Positions 16,365-25,520 of a stretch of DNA of 64,000 nt are shown piece after piece. The position numbers and the translations under genes were made by a program. Source of the stretch: an uncultured Oscillospiraceae bacterium (GTDB lineage Bacteria; Bacillota; Clostridia; Oscillospirales; Ruminococcaceae); NCBI GenBank assembly GCA_900547455.1, contig URGV01000002.1, forward strand, positions 1 through 64,000, given 5' to 3'. The first letter of the stretch is position 1. The number at the start of each line of letters is the position of its first letter. Below the pieces are notes generated by a model that did no database searches, was not told where the DNA came from, and was given only the letters and a program-made list of their open reading frames with translations.

Positions 16365-18383
16365 ATGCAAAGAATCACGATGGAAGATTTTGGGAACATC
16401 CACTGCCTTTCGCAGCTGCAGTATGCGCCGGACGGAAAAGCGGCGGCCTTTGTGGTGACACGGGCCGACGTCAAAAAGAACGAGTACCTTTCCGAAATCT
16501 GGCTGATGGAAAAGCAGCAGGATGCCTTCTCCGCGCCGCGCAAGCTGACCGCGGGCGGCAAGGAGAGCAGCTTCCTCTGGCTGGACGGGCAGAACCTGCT
16601 GTTCCCCGGCGACCGCAAAAAGGCCCACGAGCCAAAGCCGGGCGAGGCGGTCACCGTTTTTAACCGCATCAACATCCACGGCGGCGAGGCCGAGGAGCTG
16701 TTCTGCGTCCCGATGAAGGTCAAATCCATCCGCAAGGTGGGCGAGCACGAATTTTTGCTGGTCGGTGTCTACGACCACAACGCCATCGCGCTCGACGGGC
16801 TGGAGGGCGACGCGCGCCAGCAGGCCATCGAACAGATTGAGGAAGAAAAGGACTATGAGGTGTTCGACGAGCTGCCGTTCTGGTCCAACGGCAAAGGGGT
16901 TATCAACAAGCTGCGCAACCGGCTCTACCGGTTTGACAGCGAGAGCGGGGAATGCAAGCCGCTCAGCCCGGCGTTTATGAACGTCGCCGACTTTGACTAC
17001 CACGAACCGACCGACACTGTCCTCTACTACGGCCACGACTATGAGTGGATGGATGACCAGAAGGATGACATGTACCTGCGCCAGCTGCACGGCGAGGGCT
17101 GCATTCAGGTCGATTTGCAGCACCGCTATGGGGTGGACGCCGCTGCCTTTGCCGGAGAGAAGGTCATCATCGCGGCCTCAACCGGCGAGCGATACGGCAC
17201 CAACGAGAACCCGACCTTCTTCACCGCCGACCCGCAGACCGGCAAGCTGAATAAGCTCTGCGACCTCGACCCAAGCATGGGCTCCAGCGTCGGTTCGGAT
17301 TGCCGTCACGGCGGCGGCATCCGCCAGAAAGCTGTCGACGGTGCCTGGTACTACAGCGAGACCCGCGGCTTTGATTCCTGCATCGTCCGCCTGGACCTGC
17401 AGCAGGGGACCGAGACGGTCGTTTCTCCCGGCAAGCACGGCAGCGTCGACTGCTTTGACTGCTTTGATGGGGAGTTTCTCTACGTCGCCATGCGGGACAA
17501 CGGCCTGCAGGAGATCTACACCTGCAAGGAAGGGGAGGGCGAAGAGCACAAGCTCACCGACTTGAACGGCGAATTTCTGCGCACCCACTCGGTCTGCCCG
17601 CTGCACCGGCTTTCCTTTCTTGACAGCGACGGCGTCGAGATCGATGGCTGGGTCATCGAGCCGGTGGACTACGACCCGGACAAGACCTATCCGGCCATTC
17701 TGGATGTCCACGGCGGGCCGAAGACGGTCTACGGCGAGGCCTTTTTCCACGAGATGCAGCTTTGGGCCAACGAGGGCTACTTTGTCTTTTTCTGTAACCC
17801 GCGCGGCGGCGACGGCAAGGGCAACGAATTTGCCGACATCCGTGGCCCGCGCTACGGCGTGCTGGACTACAACGACCTGATGGAGTTCACCGACGTGGTG
17901 CTGGCAAAATATCCGCAGATCGACCCGACCAGAGTCGGCATGACCGGCGGCAGCTACGGCGGCTTTATGGCCAACTGGATGGTCGGCCACACCGACCGCT
18001 TTGCCGCGGTGGCCTCCCAGCGCTCCATCTCCAACTTTATCAGCAAGTGCCTGACCACCGACATCGGCTACTACCATAACCTGAGCGCGGTGCAGTCCGA
18101 CCCATGGAACAGCCCGGAGGAGATGTGGAACCGCTCGCCGCTCAAATATGCCGACAAGTGCAAGACGCCGACCCTCTTTATCCAGTCGGACGAGGACTAC
18201 CGCTGCTGGATGGCCGACGCCTTGCAGATGTTCACCGCCCTACGGATGCACGGCGTGCCGACCAGGGTCTGCCTGTTCCATGGCGAAAATCACGAGCTTT
18301 CCCGCTCCGGCAAGCCGAAGCACCGCGTCAGACGCTTAAAGGAAATCACCAACTGGTTTGACCACTACCTCAAGCACGAATAG
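16365..18383 (+). CDS. S9-family (acylaminoacyl-peptidase-like) serine peptidase
   Basis: The 672-residue protein has an N-terminal beta-propeller-like region (about 1-400) and a C-terminal alpha/beta-hydrolase domain. The catalytic set is visible: Ser530 in GGSYGG, Asp611 in SDEDYRC and His643 in GENHELSRSGKPKHR, the S9C arrangement. No signal peptide is seen, so it acts in the cytoplasm, trimming short or N-acylated peptides. ATG 16365 follows GGGAGG at good spacing. It leads a run with a GNAT, an alcohol dehydrogenase and a DUF6873-like gene, all with short gaps, but no shared pathway is obvious. Confidence 0.93.
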   Translation: MQRITMEDFGNIHCLSQLQYAPDGKAAAFVVTRADVKKNEYLSEIWLMEKQQDAFSAPRKLTAGGKESSFLWLDGQNLLFPGDRKKAHEPKPGEAVTVFNRINIHGGEAEELFCVPMKVKSIRKVGEHEFLLVGVYDHNAIALDGLEGDARQQAIEQIEEEKDYEVFDELPFWSNGKGVINKLRNRLYRFDSESGECKPLSPAFMNVADFDYHEPTDTVLYYGHDYEWMDDQKDDMYLRQLHGEGCIQVDLQHRYGVDAAAFAGEKVIIAASTGERYGTNENPTFFTADPQTGKLNKLCDLDPSMGSSVGSDCRHGGGIRQKAVDGAWYYSETRGFDSCIVRLDLQQGTETVVSPGKHGSVDCFDCFDGEFLYVAMRDNGLQEIYTCKEGEGEEHKLTDLNGEFLRTHSVCPLHRLSFLDSDGVEIDGWVIEPVDYDPDKTYPAILDVHGGPKTVYGEAFFHEMQLWANEGYFVFFCNPRGGDGKGNEFADIRGPRYGVLDYNDLMEFTDVVLAKYPQIDPTRVGMTGGSYGGFMANWMVGHTDRFAAVASQRSISNFISKCLTTDIGYYHNLSAVQSDPWNSPEEMWNRSPLKYADKCKTPTLFIQSDEDYRCWMADALQMFTALRMHGVPTRVCLFHGENHELSRSGKPKHRVRRLKEITNWFDHYLKHE

Positions 18384-18419
18384 AACGACATTATAACAAG
18401 GAAGGAAAGGGAAGAAACC

Positions 18420-19259
18420 ATGCAGATCACCACCAGGCCTTTCCAGGACACAGACCTTGGGCGCTGTCTGGAAATCGAGCGCGCGGCGGTGCGTTCCAAC
18501 CACTATCTAAACGATGTCATCGACTACTACCGCACCACCAAAGGGGAGTTCACCCTCGCGCTGGCCGATTCTTTCCCGGCGGGGATGGGCAAGCTAACCG
18601 TCCTGTATGACGGTTCGGCCTGGCTGGAGCTGCTGCGGGTACATCCGGATTTTCAGCGGCAGGGGATGGGCAAGGCGATCTACCGGCGCTATCTGGAGCA
18701 GGTAGCCGCCTTTGGCTGCCCCGCCGCACGGATGTATACCGGCGTCAAAAACGTCGCCAGCGCCGCCCTGGCCGAACAGTTTGGCCTGCACCGCGGCCCG
18801 GAATTTCGCGGGATGAGTTTGCCGGTGCAGGACGATTCTTTCCAATCGCAACCAAAACCGCTGCACCTGCTTGGTGGCGAAGAGGCTGCGGAGTATCTGC
18901 TGCCGCTCCAGGAGAAAACCGGCGGATTTTTGAGCATCAACCACACCTTTTACAAGCTGAACCGCTCCACCTGCTTTGGCTTTGCGGCGGCGGGCTGGGT
19001 TTATGGCGACGGGGAGGGTAGCGTCCTTGTCTGTGGGGCGCGCTTTCAGCCGCAAAAGGCGCTGTACATCGCGGCCCTTGCCGCCCCCGACAAAGCCAAA
19101 AAGGAGAACGCGCTCTCCTTTGCCTGCAACCTTGCGGTAATGACCGGCGCCGAAAAGCTGACCGTCCATTTCCCGAATCAGGACCAGAAGGAGCAGGAAT
19201 TCTATCAGGCGCACGGCTTCACCGTCGACCCGTCGGACGACGTGGTGTATGAGCGGTAA
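18420..19259 (+). CDS. GNAT-family N-acetyltransferase with extra C-terminal domain
   Basis: The 279-residue product begins with a GNAT domain (about 1-140): the acetyl-CoA loop is in VHPDFQRQGMGKAIYRR and the following helix in KNVASAALAEQFG. The second half (about 150-279) has alternating strand/helix pattern (LSFACNLAVMTGAEKLTVHF) and may be a degenerate second GNAT fold. Substrate unknown. It begins 36 bp after the peptidase stop with a purine-rich SD and ends 26 bp before the dehydrogenase. Confidence 0.85.
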   Translation: MQITTRPFQDTDLGRCLEIERAAVRSNHYLNDVIDYYRTTKGEFTLALADSFPAGMGKLTVLYDGSAWLELLRVHPDFQRQGMGKAIYRRYLEQVAAFGCPAARMYTGVKNVASAALAEQFGLHRGPEFRGMSLPVQDDSFQSQPKPLHLLGGEEAAEYLLPLQEKTGGFLSINHTFYKLNRSTCFGFAAAGWVYGDGEGSVLVCGARFQPQKALYIAALAAPDKAKKENALSFACNLAVMTGAEKLTVHFPNQDQKEQEFYQAHGFTVDPSDDVVYER

Positions 19260-19285
19260 ACGACAGAAAGGAGCATCCGATCGAT

Positions 19286-20341
19286 ATGGAAGGAACGATG
19301 ATGGCGCTGGTCTACAGCGGGGAGGGGAAGCTCTCCCTGCGGGAACGTGAAGCGCCAAAACTCCAGCAGCCCCGCGACGCCATTGTCCGGGTGACCCGCT
19401 CGGCCATCTGCACCAGCGACCTGCACATCAAAAACGGTGCGGTGCCGCGTGCAAAACAGGGCGTCGTGCTGGGGCACGAATTTGTGGGGGAGATTGTCGA
19501 AGCTGGCAGTTCTCTTTCCCACCTGCGTCCGGGCGACCGGGTTGCCGCCAACTGCATTACCTTCTGCGGCGAGTGCTGGTTCTGCCAGCAGGGATTTATC
19601 AACAACTGCGAAGATGGCGGCTGGGAGCTGGGCTGCCGCATCGACGGCTGCCAGGCTGAATATGTCCGGGTTCCCTTTGCCGACAGAGGACTAACCAAAA
19701 TCCCCGACAGCGTTTCGGATGAGGACGCGCTCTTTTTGGGCGACATCCTCTCCAGCGGCTACTGGGGCGCGCAGTTGGCCGAGATTTCGCCCGGGGACAG
19801 CGTGGCGGTGATCGGCGCAGGCCCGGTGGGGATGTGCGCCATGCAGTCCGCCCGGCTGTTCGGCGCGGGAAAGGTCATCGCCCTCGACCTTTCCCAAAAG
19901 CGGCTGGACTATGCGATGGCGCAGGGGCTGTGCGACGATGTTATTTTGTGCGGCGAAGGATCGGTGGAGCAGCAAATCCGCAGCCTGACCCAAGGCAGGG
20001 GAGCAGACGCCGTCATCGAATGTGCCGGAAATGCGGACAGCTTTCAGACGGCGTGGCAGATTGCCCGGCCCAATGCGGTGGTCGCCATTGTCGCAATGTA
20101 CGAGCAGCCGCAAACCCTGCCGCTGCAAAGGATGTACGGCAAAAATCTGATCTTCAAAACCGGTGGGGTGGATGCGACCCAGTGCAGCCGCCTGATGCGG
20201 CTGATCGAAACCGGTAAGCTTTCCACCGGCTTTTTAATCAGCCACCGCGCGCCGCTCAACGACATCCTGGAAGGCTACCGCGTCTTTGAGCAGAAGCTCG
20301 ATAATTGTATCAAATGGGTCGTCACACCGTATGAGCGTTAA
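19286..20341 (+). CDS. Zinc-dependent medium-chain alcohol dehydrogenase
   Basis: The 351-residue protein has the MDR family layout: catalytic zinc ligands Cys42 (AICTSDLH) and His65/Glu66 (GHEFVG), the structural-zinc cysteines in CGECWFCQQGFINNC, the NAD(P) Rossmann motif GAGPVG near 181-186 and a nucleotide-selecting acidic residue in IALDLS. It oxidises or reduces an alcohol/aldehyde or sorbitol-type polyol; the exact substrate is not readable. Its last 11 bp overlap the next gene, indicating translational coupling. Confidence 0.92.
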   Translation: MEGTMMALVYSGEGKLSLREREAPKLQQPRDAIVRVTRSAICTSDLHIKNGAVPRAKQGVVLGHEFVGEIVEAGSSLSHLRPGDRVAANCITFCGECWFCQQGFINNCEDGGWELGCRIDGCQAEYVRVPFADRGLTKIPDSVSDEDALFLGDILSSGYWGAQLAEISPGDSVAVIGAGPVGMCAMQSARLFGAGKVIALDLSQKRLDYAMAQGLCDDVILCGEGSVEQQIRSLTQGRGADAVIECAGNADSFQTAWQIARPNAVVAIVAMYEQPQTLPLQRMYGKNLIFKTGGVDATQCSRLMRLIETGKLSTGFLISHRAPLNDILEGYRVFEQKLDNCIKWVVTPYER

Positions 20342-21038
20342 GGCTACAATCGTCTTATCTGAAGAACACCCTCAGTTTCACGCAGCCCTGCGGCGGCGGG
20401 GGATACACACCCTCGCCGTGCGCTGCTGCGATCTTCTGGACAGCCCGGTGGCGTCCCACGCCGACATGCAGCTGCTGGCGCTGGACACCAAAACGGTGCT
20501 GCTTTCGCCGTATCAGCCAGAGCTGAAGGTGCAGCTGTCTCAGCTTGGCCTGACCGTCCTGACCGGCCCGGCGCTGGAAAAGGAGTATCCGCGGGACGTC
20601 CCGTACAACGCGCTCCGTCTCGGAAACCATTACATTTGTAATCACAGGACAGTTTCGGCTGTGGCCAGAAGCCATTGGCAGAAACTGGGATGCCGCGAGA
20701 TTGCGGTCAAGCAAGGTTACGCCAGCTGTTCAACCTGCGTCGTGGACGAGCGGTCGATCATCACAGCCGACGCTGGGATTGCCAGAGCCGCAACCGCCGC
20801 GGGCTTGTGCGTTTTGCAGATTCGACCAAGATTTATCCAAATCCCCAAATACGACACCGGATTCATCGGCGGCTGCAGTGGCCGGACCGATGACGCGGTG
20901 ATCTTTACCGGCAAGCTGGAATCGCATCCGGACGGCGCACAGATGCGCAGCTTTATCAGAATCCGCAATCTGCAAATTGTGGAGCTGGCCGACGGCCCGC
21001 TGATCGACATCGGCGGCATGATTGTATTTTCATTTTAA
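20331..21038 (+). CDS. DUF6873-like protein with guanidino-modifying-enzyme-type fold
   Basis: The 235-residue product starts at ATG 20331 inside the end of the dehydrogenase gene. It is rich in short strands and Cys/Gly turns (KQGYASCSTCVVDE, SIITADAGIA, GFIGGCSG, ending DGPLIDIGGMIVF). This pattern fits the uncharacterised DUF6873 family predicted to adopt the five-bladed GME/amidinotransferase-like fold. I see no proven catalytic triad, though Cys and His residues are available. Close coupling to the dehydrogenase suggests a shared process. Family assignment is from memory of its pattern and is moderately sure. Confidence 0.65.
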   Translation: MSVKATIVLSEEHPQFHAALRRRGIHTLAVRCCDLLDSPVASHADMQLLALDTKTVLLSPYQPELKVQLSQLGLTVLTGPALEKEYPRDVPYNALRLGNHYICNHRTVSAVARSHWQKLGCREIAVKQGYASCSTCVVDERSIITADAGIARAATAAGLCVLQIRPRFIQIPKYDTGFIGGCSGRTDDAVIFTGKLESHPDGAQMRSFIRIRNLQIVELADGPLIDIGGMIVFSF

Positions 21039-21163
21039 ATGAATTAAATGAAACTGGAATGGGATTTTGATTGGCTTGCAATTTCTCATGTTATCATCCA
21101 CGTTATCATGTATGCGGACGCTGATCGGCCTGCGGGTTTGGAACCGGTTTTGATTCACCCTGT

Positions 21164-21191
21164 ATTTCGCTAAATTTTCATTTAGCGAAAT
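21164..21191. other. 28-bp dif-like palindrome upstream of a Xer-type recombinase
   Basis: Two 11-bp arms, ATTTCGCTAAA and TTTAGCGAAAT, are exact inverted repeats around the hexamer TTTTCA, giving the 11-6-11 layout of Xer/dif core sites. The arm ends next to the centre (TAAA / TTTA) resemble known dif arms. No T-run follows, so it is a poor terminator. It sits about 220 bp ahead of a tyrosine recombinase gene. The rest of the 372-bp gap 21039-21410 holds nothing else I can support; a 63-codon open frame there lacks an SD. Confidence 0.5.
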
Positions 21192-21410
21192 CTGGTGTAT
21201 CCAAAAATGGGCCTTCCCTCAAGCGGTTTTACTTTTATTTTTGGGGATTGCCGGTTTTTCGGTTTTTCAAGGAACCGTTTTATTTTGCAAATCCCAGGAT
21301 TTCAATGTTTTAATCGCAATTTTATCCGCCATTTTGGCAAGCTGCGCCGCGTCAAATTTCAAACTCGCTGTGAACTGCCGCGCTAAAAAATACAACCGGA
21401 GGTGAAAAAT

Positions 21411-22487
21411 TTGGACCAACATATCATGTTCGATTGTCCCGACATCCTGCGGGAGTTTTTGTTCTACCTGGAAACCATCCAAGGACGTTCTCCCAAAACG
21501 GTCAACGGCTATTACATCGAGCTGCGCACCTTTTTGCGGTATCTCAAATCGGTCAAGGTGCTCAAAAAGCTGCCGCAGGATGCCGAGGAGCTTGTGCAGA
21601 TCAAGATCGACGACGTCACCAAGGAGCTGGTCTGCTCGGTGACGCTCAGCGACATCTACGACTTTCTCCATTTTTCGCTGGACGTCCTGGGCAACAGCAC
21701 CGCCAGCCGTTCGCGCAAGATTGCGGCCATCCGCGCGCTGTACAAATATCTGACCACCAAGACCAACTACCTGGAAGAAAATCCCGCCAAGAATCTGGAC
21801 ACGCCCGCGCAGCGCAAGTCGATCCCCAAATACCTGACGCTGGAGGAGTCGCTCAAGCTGCTGGACAGCGTGCAGGATGAATCCCCTGCGGTCACCGCGC
21901 GGGACTACTGCATGCTGACACTGATGCTCAACTGCGGGATGCGCGTCTCGGAGCTGGTGGGCATCGACCTCACCGACATCCGCGACAACACCCTGCGCCT
22001 GCTGGGCAAAGGCAACAAGGAGCGGGTCGTCTATTTAAACGACGCCTGTCTTGCCGCGCTGGAAAATTATCTGAAGTTCCGCAAGCCGCCGGAAACCGGG
22101 ACCGACCGCAACGCCCTCTTTCTTTCCGCGCAAAACCGCCGGATGACCACCCGGCGGGTCGAGCAGATTGTGCAGAAATATTTGAAAGCTTCCGGCCTGG
22201 ACGGGCGGGGCTATTCCCCGCACAAGCTGCGCCACACCGCCGCCACTCTGATGTATCAGCACGGCGGGGTGGACATCCGCGCGCTCAAGGAGATTTTGGG
22301 GCACGCCAACATCGGCACCACCGAGATCTACACCCACATCTCCAACCAGCTCATCGAGCAGGCCGCCAACGCCTCCCCTCTCTCGGAGGTCAAGCGCCGC
22401 CGCACTGAAAAGGAGCTGCTGATGGAGGAGGTAGAAAAACAGAATCAGGCGCAGGAAAATGGGACAAAGGATCAATCGGTATCATAA
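21411..22487 (+). CDS. Tyrosine recombinase (XerC/XerD-like)
   Basis: The 358-residue protein starts at TTG 21411 (GGAGG eight bases upstream). It has an N-terminal SAM-like core-binding domain (about 15-115) and the catalytic domain with the expected residues: Arg in GMRVSELVG, Lys in LGKGNKER, HKLRH (His-x-x-Arg), LGHANIG and the nucleophile Tyr in TEIYTH. It is longer than typical XerC/D (about 300) by an insertion near 120-140 and a charged tail (KRRRTEKELLMEEVEK). Chromosome-dimer resolution is the leading role, supported by the dif-like palindrome upstream; a mobile-element integrase is less likely because the neighbours are housekeeping genes. Confidence 0.88.
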   Translation: MDQHIMFDCPDILREFLFYLETIQGRSPKTVNGYYIELRTFLRYLKSVKVLKKLPQDAEELVQIKIDDVTKELVCSVTLSDIYDFLHFSLDVLGNSTASRSRKIAAIRALYKYLTTKTNYLEENPAKNLDTPAQRKSIPKYLTLEESLKLLDSVQDESPAVTARDYCMLTLMLNCGMRVSELVGIDLTDIRDNTLRLLGKGNKERVVYLNDACLAALENYLKFRKPPETGTDRNALFLSAQNRRMTTRRVEQIVQKYLKASGLDGRGYSPHKLRHTAATLMYQHGGVDIRALKEILGHANIGTTEIYTHISNQLIEQAANASPLSEVKRRRTEKELLMEEVEKQNQAQENGTKDQSVS

Positions 22488-22517
22488 AAACAGAATCTTT
22501 TGAGAAGGAGTAGGAAA

Positions 22518-23198
22518 ATGGATTTAAAAGAAAAGGCACTGCTGGCGGTGGACGCGCTGGAAAAAGAATACCCCGAGGCGCAGTGTTCGCTGGAGTACGA
22601 CCCCGACAAGGCATACGAGCTGTTGATCTCCACCCGGCTTTCCGCCCAGTGCACCGACGCGAGGGTCAACATCGTCACCAAGGACCTGTTTGCAAAATAT
22701 ACCAGCCTTGCGGACTTCGCCAACGCCCCGCAGGAGGAGATGGAACAGATGATTAAAACCTGCGGCCTGTTTAAAACCAAGGCCCGCGACATCATCGCCA
22801 TGTCCAAGATGCTGATCGAGCAGTACGGCGGGCGGCTGCCCGACACGGTGGAGGAGCTGACCAAGCTCCCCGGCATCGGCCGCAAGACCGCCAACCTGAT
22901 TGTGGGCGACATCTACCACAAACCGGCGGTTGTCTGCGACACCCACTGCATCCGCATCACCAATCTCCTGGGCCTGAGCCACGGCACCAACCCGCTGCAG
23001 GTGGAAAAACAGCTGCGCGCGGTGCTGCCGATGGACCGCGCCAACGATTTCTGCCACCGGCTGGTCCTGCATGGCCGCGCAGTCTGTGTCGCCAACCGTC
23101 CCCAGTGCGACAAGTGCTGCATGAAAGCCTTCTGCTCCTTTGCTAACGGGGAGATCGAGCCCCCGGCAAAGAAGAAAAAAGCCAAGGCCGAGGCTTAA
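22518..23198 (+). CDS. nth: Endonuclease III (DNA glycosylase/AP lyase)
   Basis: The 226-residue enzyme removes oxidised pyrimidines in base-excision repair. The helix-hairpin-helix reads LPGIGRKTANLIVG with catalytic Lys123, the catalytic Asp141 lies in VCDTHCIRI, and the four iron-sulfur cysteines are C190, C197, C200 and C206 (C-x6-C-x2-C-x5-C). A Lys/Ala-rich tail (PPAKKKKAKAEA) follows. ATG 22518 has GGAG upstream; it starts 30 bp after the recombinase, so the two may be co-transcribed. It is convergent with radA. Confidence 0.96.
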   Translation: MDLKEKALLAVDALEKEYPEAQCSLEYDPDKAYELLISTRLSAQCTDARVNIVTKDLFAKYTSLADFANAPQEEMEQMIKTCGLFKTKARDIIAMSKMLIEQYGGRLPDTVEELTKLPGIGRKTANLIVGDIYHKPAVVCDTHCIRITNLLGLSHGTNPLQVEKQLRAVLPMDRANDFCHRLVLHGRAVCVANRPQCDKCCMKAFCSFANGEIEPPAKKKKAKAEA

Positions 23199-23217
23199 AA
23201 TGAAAACGTAAAAAAAC

Positions 23218-23252
23218 AGGATGGATCCCCTAAACCGATCCATCCTCTTTTT
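23218..23252. terminator. Shared terminator of nth and radA
   Basis: GGATGGATC (23219-23227) pairs with GATCCATCC (23237-23245) and is followed by TCTTTTTC; an A-run on the left serves the minus strand. It sits in the 63-bp gap between the convergent stops. Confidence 0.88.
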
Positions 23253-23261
23253 CTTGCTCTT

Positions 23262-24641
23262 TTAAGCCCCTGCCAGCGCCGCGGAGAGCGCCTGGCTCAG
23301 GCTGGAAACCCCGATCAGCTCGATGCCGGGGTCAAAGTTGATGGCGGAAAGCGAACTTTTCGGCAGCAGGCAGCGTTTAAAGCCCAGCCGCCGCGCCTCC
23401 TTGATGCGCATCTGCACCCTGTTCACCGCGCGCAGCTCCCCTGCAAGGCCGACCTCCCCAAAGGCAATCAAATCCTCGGGGATGGGCTTGTCGGTCAGGT
23501 TGGAAACCAGCGCCAGCGCCACCGGCAGGTCCGCTGCGGGCTCGTCCAGCCGCAGGCCGCCGACCACATTGATGTAGGCGTCCAGTGTCCCGAAAAAGTA
23601 GCCGCACCGCTTTTCCAGCACCGCCAGCAGCAGCGCCAGCCGGTTGTAGTCGAAGCCGGTCGCCATCCGGCGCGGCGAGGGGTAGCCACTCTTGGAAACC
23701 AGCGCCTGCACCTCGGCCAGAATAGGCCGGGAGCCCTCGATGACGCAGGCCACGCAGGTGCCCGAGACATTCTCCGGCCTGCCTTCCAGCATGGCCTGGG
23801 AGGGGTTGCTCACCTCGTCCAGCCCGCTGTCCCCCATCTCGAAGACACCGATCTCGTTGGTGGAGCCGTACCGGTTTTTGATTGCCCGCAGGATGCGGTA
23901 GGAAAGGTTGCGCTCCCCCTCAAAGTAGAGCACCGCGTCCACCATGTGCTCCAGCACCTTCGGGCCGGCGATGGCGCCGTCCTTGTTGACATGGCCGACG
24001 ATAAAGACCGGCACCTCCATCGACTTGGCCAGGTTGATGAGCAGCTGGGTGCACTCCCGCACCTGGGTGACGCTGCCGGAGGAGGAATTGAGCGCCGACA
24101 GGTTCATCGTCTGAATCGAGTCGACCATCACGATGTCGGGCTTTTCGCGGCGGATCATCTCCACCACCGCTTCGATGTCGGTGGTCGAGCTTAAGGCAAG
24201 ATTTTGTGTCGTTACCCCCAGCCGCGCCGCGCGCAGCTTGATCTGCCGCAGGCTCTCCTCACCGGAGACGTACAGGATGCGCGCCCCGGAGGAGATGGTC
24301 TGGCAGATCTGCAGCAGCAGGGTGGATTTGCCGATGCCGGGGTCGCCGCTGAGCAAAACCACCGAACCGGGCACAATGCCCCCGCCCAGTACCCGGTTGA
24401 GCTCCCCCATCCCGGTCAGGTAGCGCTGCTCCTCGCTGGAGTCGATCTCCTCCAAGCTGCTGGCCTGCGCCACCGAGGCGGGAGAGCGTCCCCCGCCCGC
24501 TGCGGCGGAAAAGCGGGAAACCGGCTCCTCCACCTGTTCGATTAAGGTATTCCAGCTGCCGCAGTCCGGGCACTTGCCCATCCACTTGGGCTGCACCGCG
24601 CCGCACTGCGTGCAGACATAACTTGTCTTTGTTTTTGGCAT
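23262..24641 (-). CDS. radA: DNA repair protein RadA/Sms
   Basis: The 459-residue protein has the RadA order: C4 zinc finger (C10, C13, C24, C27), a RecA-like ATPase with Walker A GDPGIGKS (99-106), the RadA-specific KNRYG motif near 260 (KNRFG variant) and a C-terminal Lon-protease-like domain (GGLRLDEPAADL, PEDLIAFGEVGLAGE). It processes recombination intermediates by loading and branch-migrating strands with RecA. Upstream on the same strand nothing overlaps; the cwlD-type gene ends 37 bp further right but is separate. Confidence 0.97.
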   Translation of the reverse strand: MPKTKTSYVCTQCGAVQPKWMGKCPDCGSWNTLIEQVEEPVSRFSAAAGGGRSPASVAQASSLEEIDSSEEQRYLTGMGELNRVLGGGIVPGSVVLLSGDPGIGKSTLLLQICQTISSGARILYVSGEESLRQIKLRAARLGVTTQNLALSSTTDIEAVVEMIRREKPDIVMVDSIQTMNLSALNSSSGSVTQVRECTQLLINLAKSMEVPVFIVGHVNKDGAIAGPKVLEHMVDAVLYFEGERNLSYRILRAIKNRYGSTNEIGVFEMGDSGLDEVSNPSQAMLEGRPENVSGTCVACVIEGSRPILAEVQALVSKSGYPSPRRMATGFDYNRLALLLAVLEKRCGYFFGTLDAYINVVGGLRLDEPAADLPVALALVSNLTDKPIPEDLIAFGEVGLAGELRAVNRVQMRIKEARRLGFKRCLLPKSSLSAINFDPGIELIGVSSLSQALSAALAGA

Positions 24642-24678
24642 GTTGTATTCCTCTTGTAAAATAAAAAATTTCGGGCTA

Positions 24679-25386
24679 TTACTCCGCCGCCAGATAGTCC
24701 ATCAGACCGCAAAAGATGGTGAAGGCCACCTGCTGCTGGTAGGTCTGGTCCTGCAAAAGGGACGCTTCCTGCGGGTTAGAGAGAAAACCGCACTCGGCCA
24801 TCACCGCCGGGATCTGCGCCTCGTAGAGCAAAAAGAGGTTGTTTTCGGCCTGCTTAATCTGGCGGGTGTTCTCCGGCTGCAAGAGGGAGACAAACGTCTC
24901 CTGAATCGACTGCGCCAGCTTTTGGGACTCCGGGTTGTTGGGGCTGAAAAAGACCTGCGCCCCGCGCGAGGAGAGCTGTTCAAATTTATTCTGATGGATG
25001 CTGACAAAGATCGCCTCGGGGTGATCCTCGATGATTGCCAGGCGGTTGTACAGGTCGGAGCGCTTTTGCCGGCTGATCTGGGTGATTCCCTCGTCGTGGA
25101 TCGAGCGGTCGTCCTCCCTGGTCATTATAACACGAAATCCCTGCGCCGACAACAGGTCCCGCAACTGCAGCGAAATGGCGAGGTTGACCTCCTTTTCGCT
25201 GACGCCGTTGGCCTGCGCCCCGCCGTCGACGCCGCCGTGGCCGGGGTCGAGGATGATGGTGGGGCGCTGCCGGAGGCTTTGCACCGAGACCATCTGCACC
25301 TGTTCCACCCGCCCGATGCCCATCGCCGCCAACAGCAGCACTGCACCGCATAAAAAAGCGGCCGCCAGCTTGCTTTTTCGATTCAT
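24679..25386 (-). CDS. cwlD: N-acetylmuramoyl-L-alanine amidase (Amidase_3, CwlD-type)
   Basis: The 235-residue exported enzyme has an N-terminal signal anchor (about 7-24) and a single Amidase_3 domain: zinc ligands His50 (DPGHGG), Glu66 (SEKEVNL) and His in VSIHQN, and catalytic Glu in AECGFLSN. It lacks wall-binding repeats, matching CwlD, which makes muramic-delta-lactam in spore cortex, better than autolysins. The sporulation context (spoIIGA-sigE, yqfD, ylbJ in the window) supports that, but a general amidase role is possible. SD GGAGAG precedes ATG 25386. Confidence 0.85.
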   Translation of the reverse strand: MNRKSKLAAAFLCGAVLLLAAMGIGRVEQVQMVSVQSLRQRPTIILDPGHGGVDGGAQANGVSEKEVNLAISLQLRDLLSAQGFRVIMTREDDRSIHDEGITQISRQKRSDLYNRLAIIEDHPEAIFVSIHQNKFEQLSSRGAQVFFSPNNPESQKLAQSIQETFVSLLQPENTRQIKQAENNLFLLYEAQIPAVMAECGFLSNPQEASLLQDQTYQQQVAFTIFCGLMDYLAAE

Positions 25387-25482
25387 TGTTCTCTCTCCTT
25401 CTCCAATTTAATGGGACTTCCTTTCGACTTCCCTTCTGGAAAAGCATATGAGAAAGCAAAAACGAAAATGCGCTGGGCAGCA

Positions 25483-25515
25483 AAAAAGGAGCGGTTTTCA
25501 CCCCTCCTTTTTTGA
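25483..25515. terminator. Terminator after the oxidoreductase gene
   Basis: AAAAAAGGAG (25483-25492) pairs with CTCCTTTTTT (25506-25515) around a 13-nt loop. The A/T flanks make it work on either strand; its position fits the end of the minus-strand oxidoreductase. Confidence 0.65.
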
Positions 25516-25520
25516 AAAAG

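Noticed and set aside
21195-21386. 63-codon plus-strand frame between the palindrome and the recombinase
   Set aside because: Phe/Arg-rich composition, no SD and no resemblance to a known protein.
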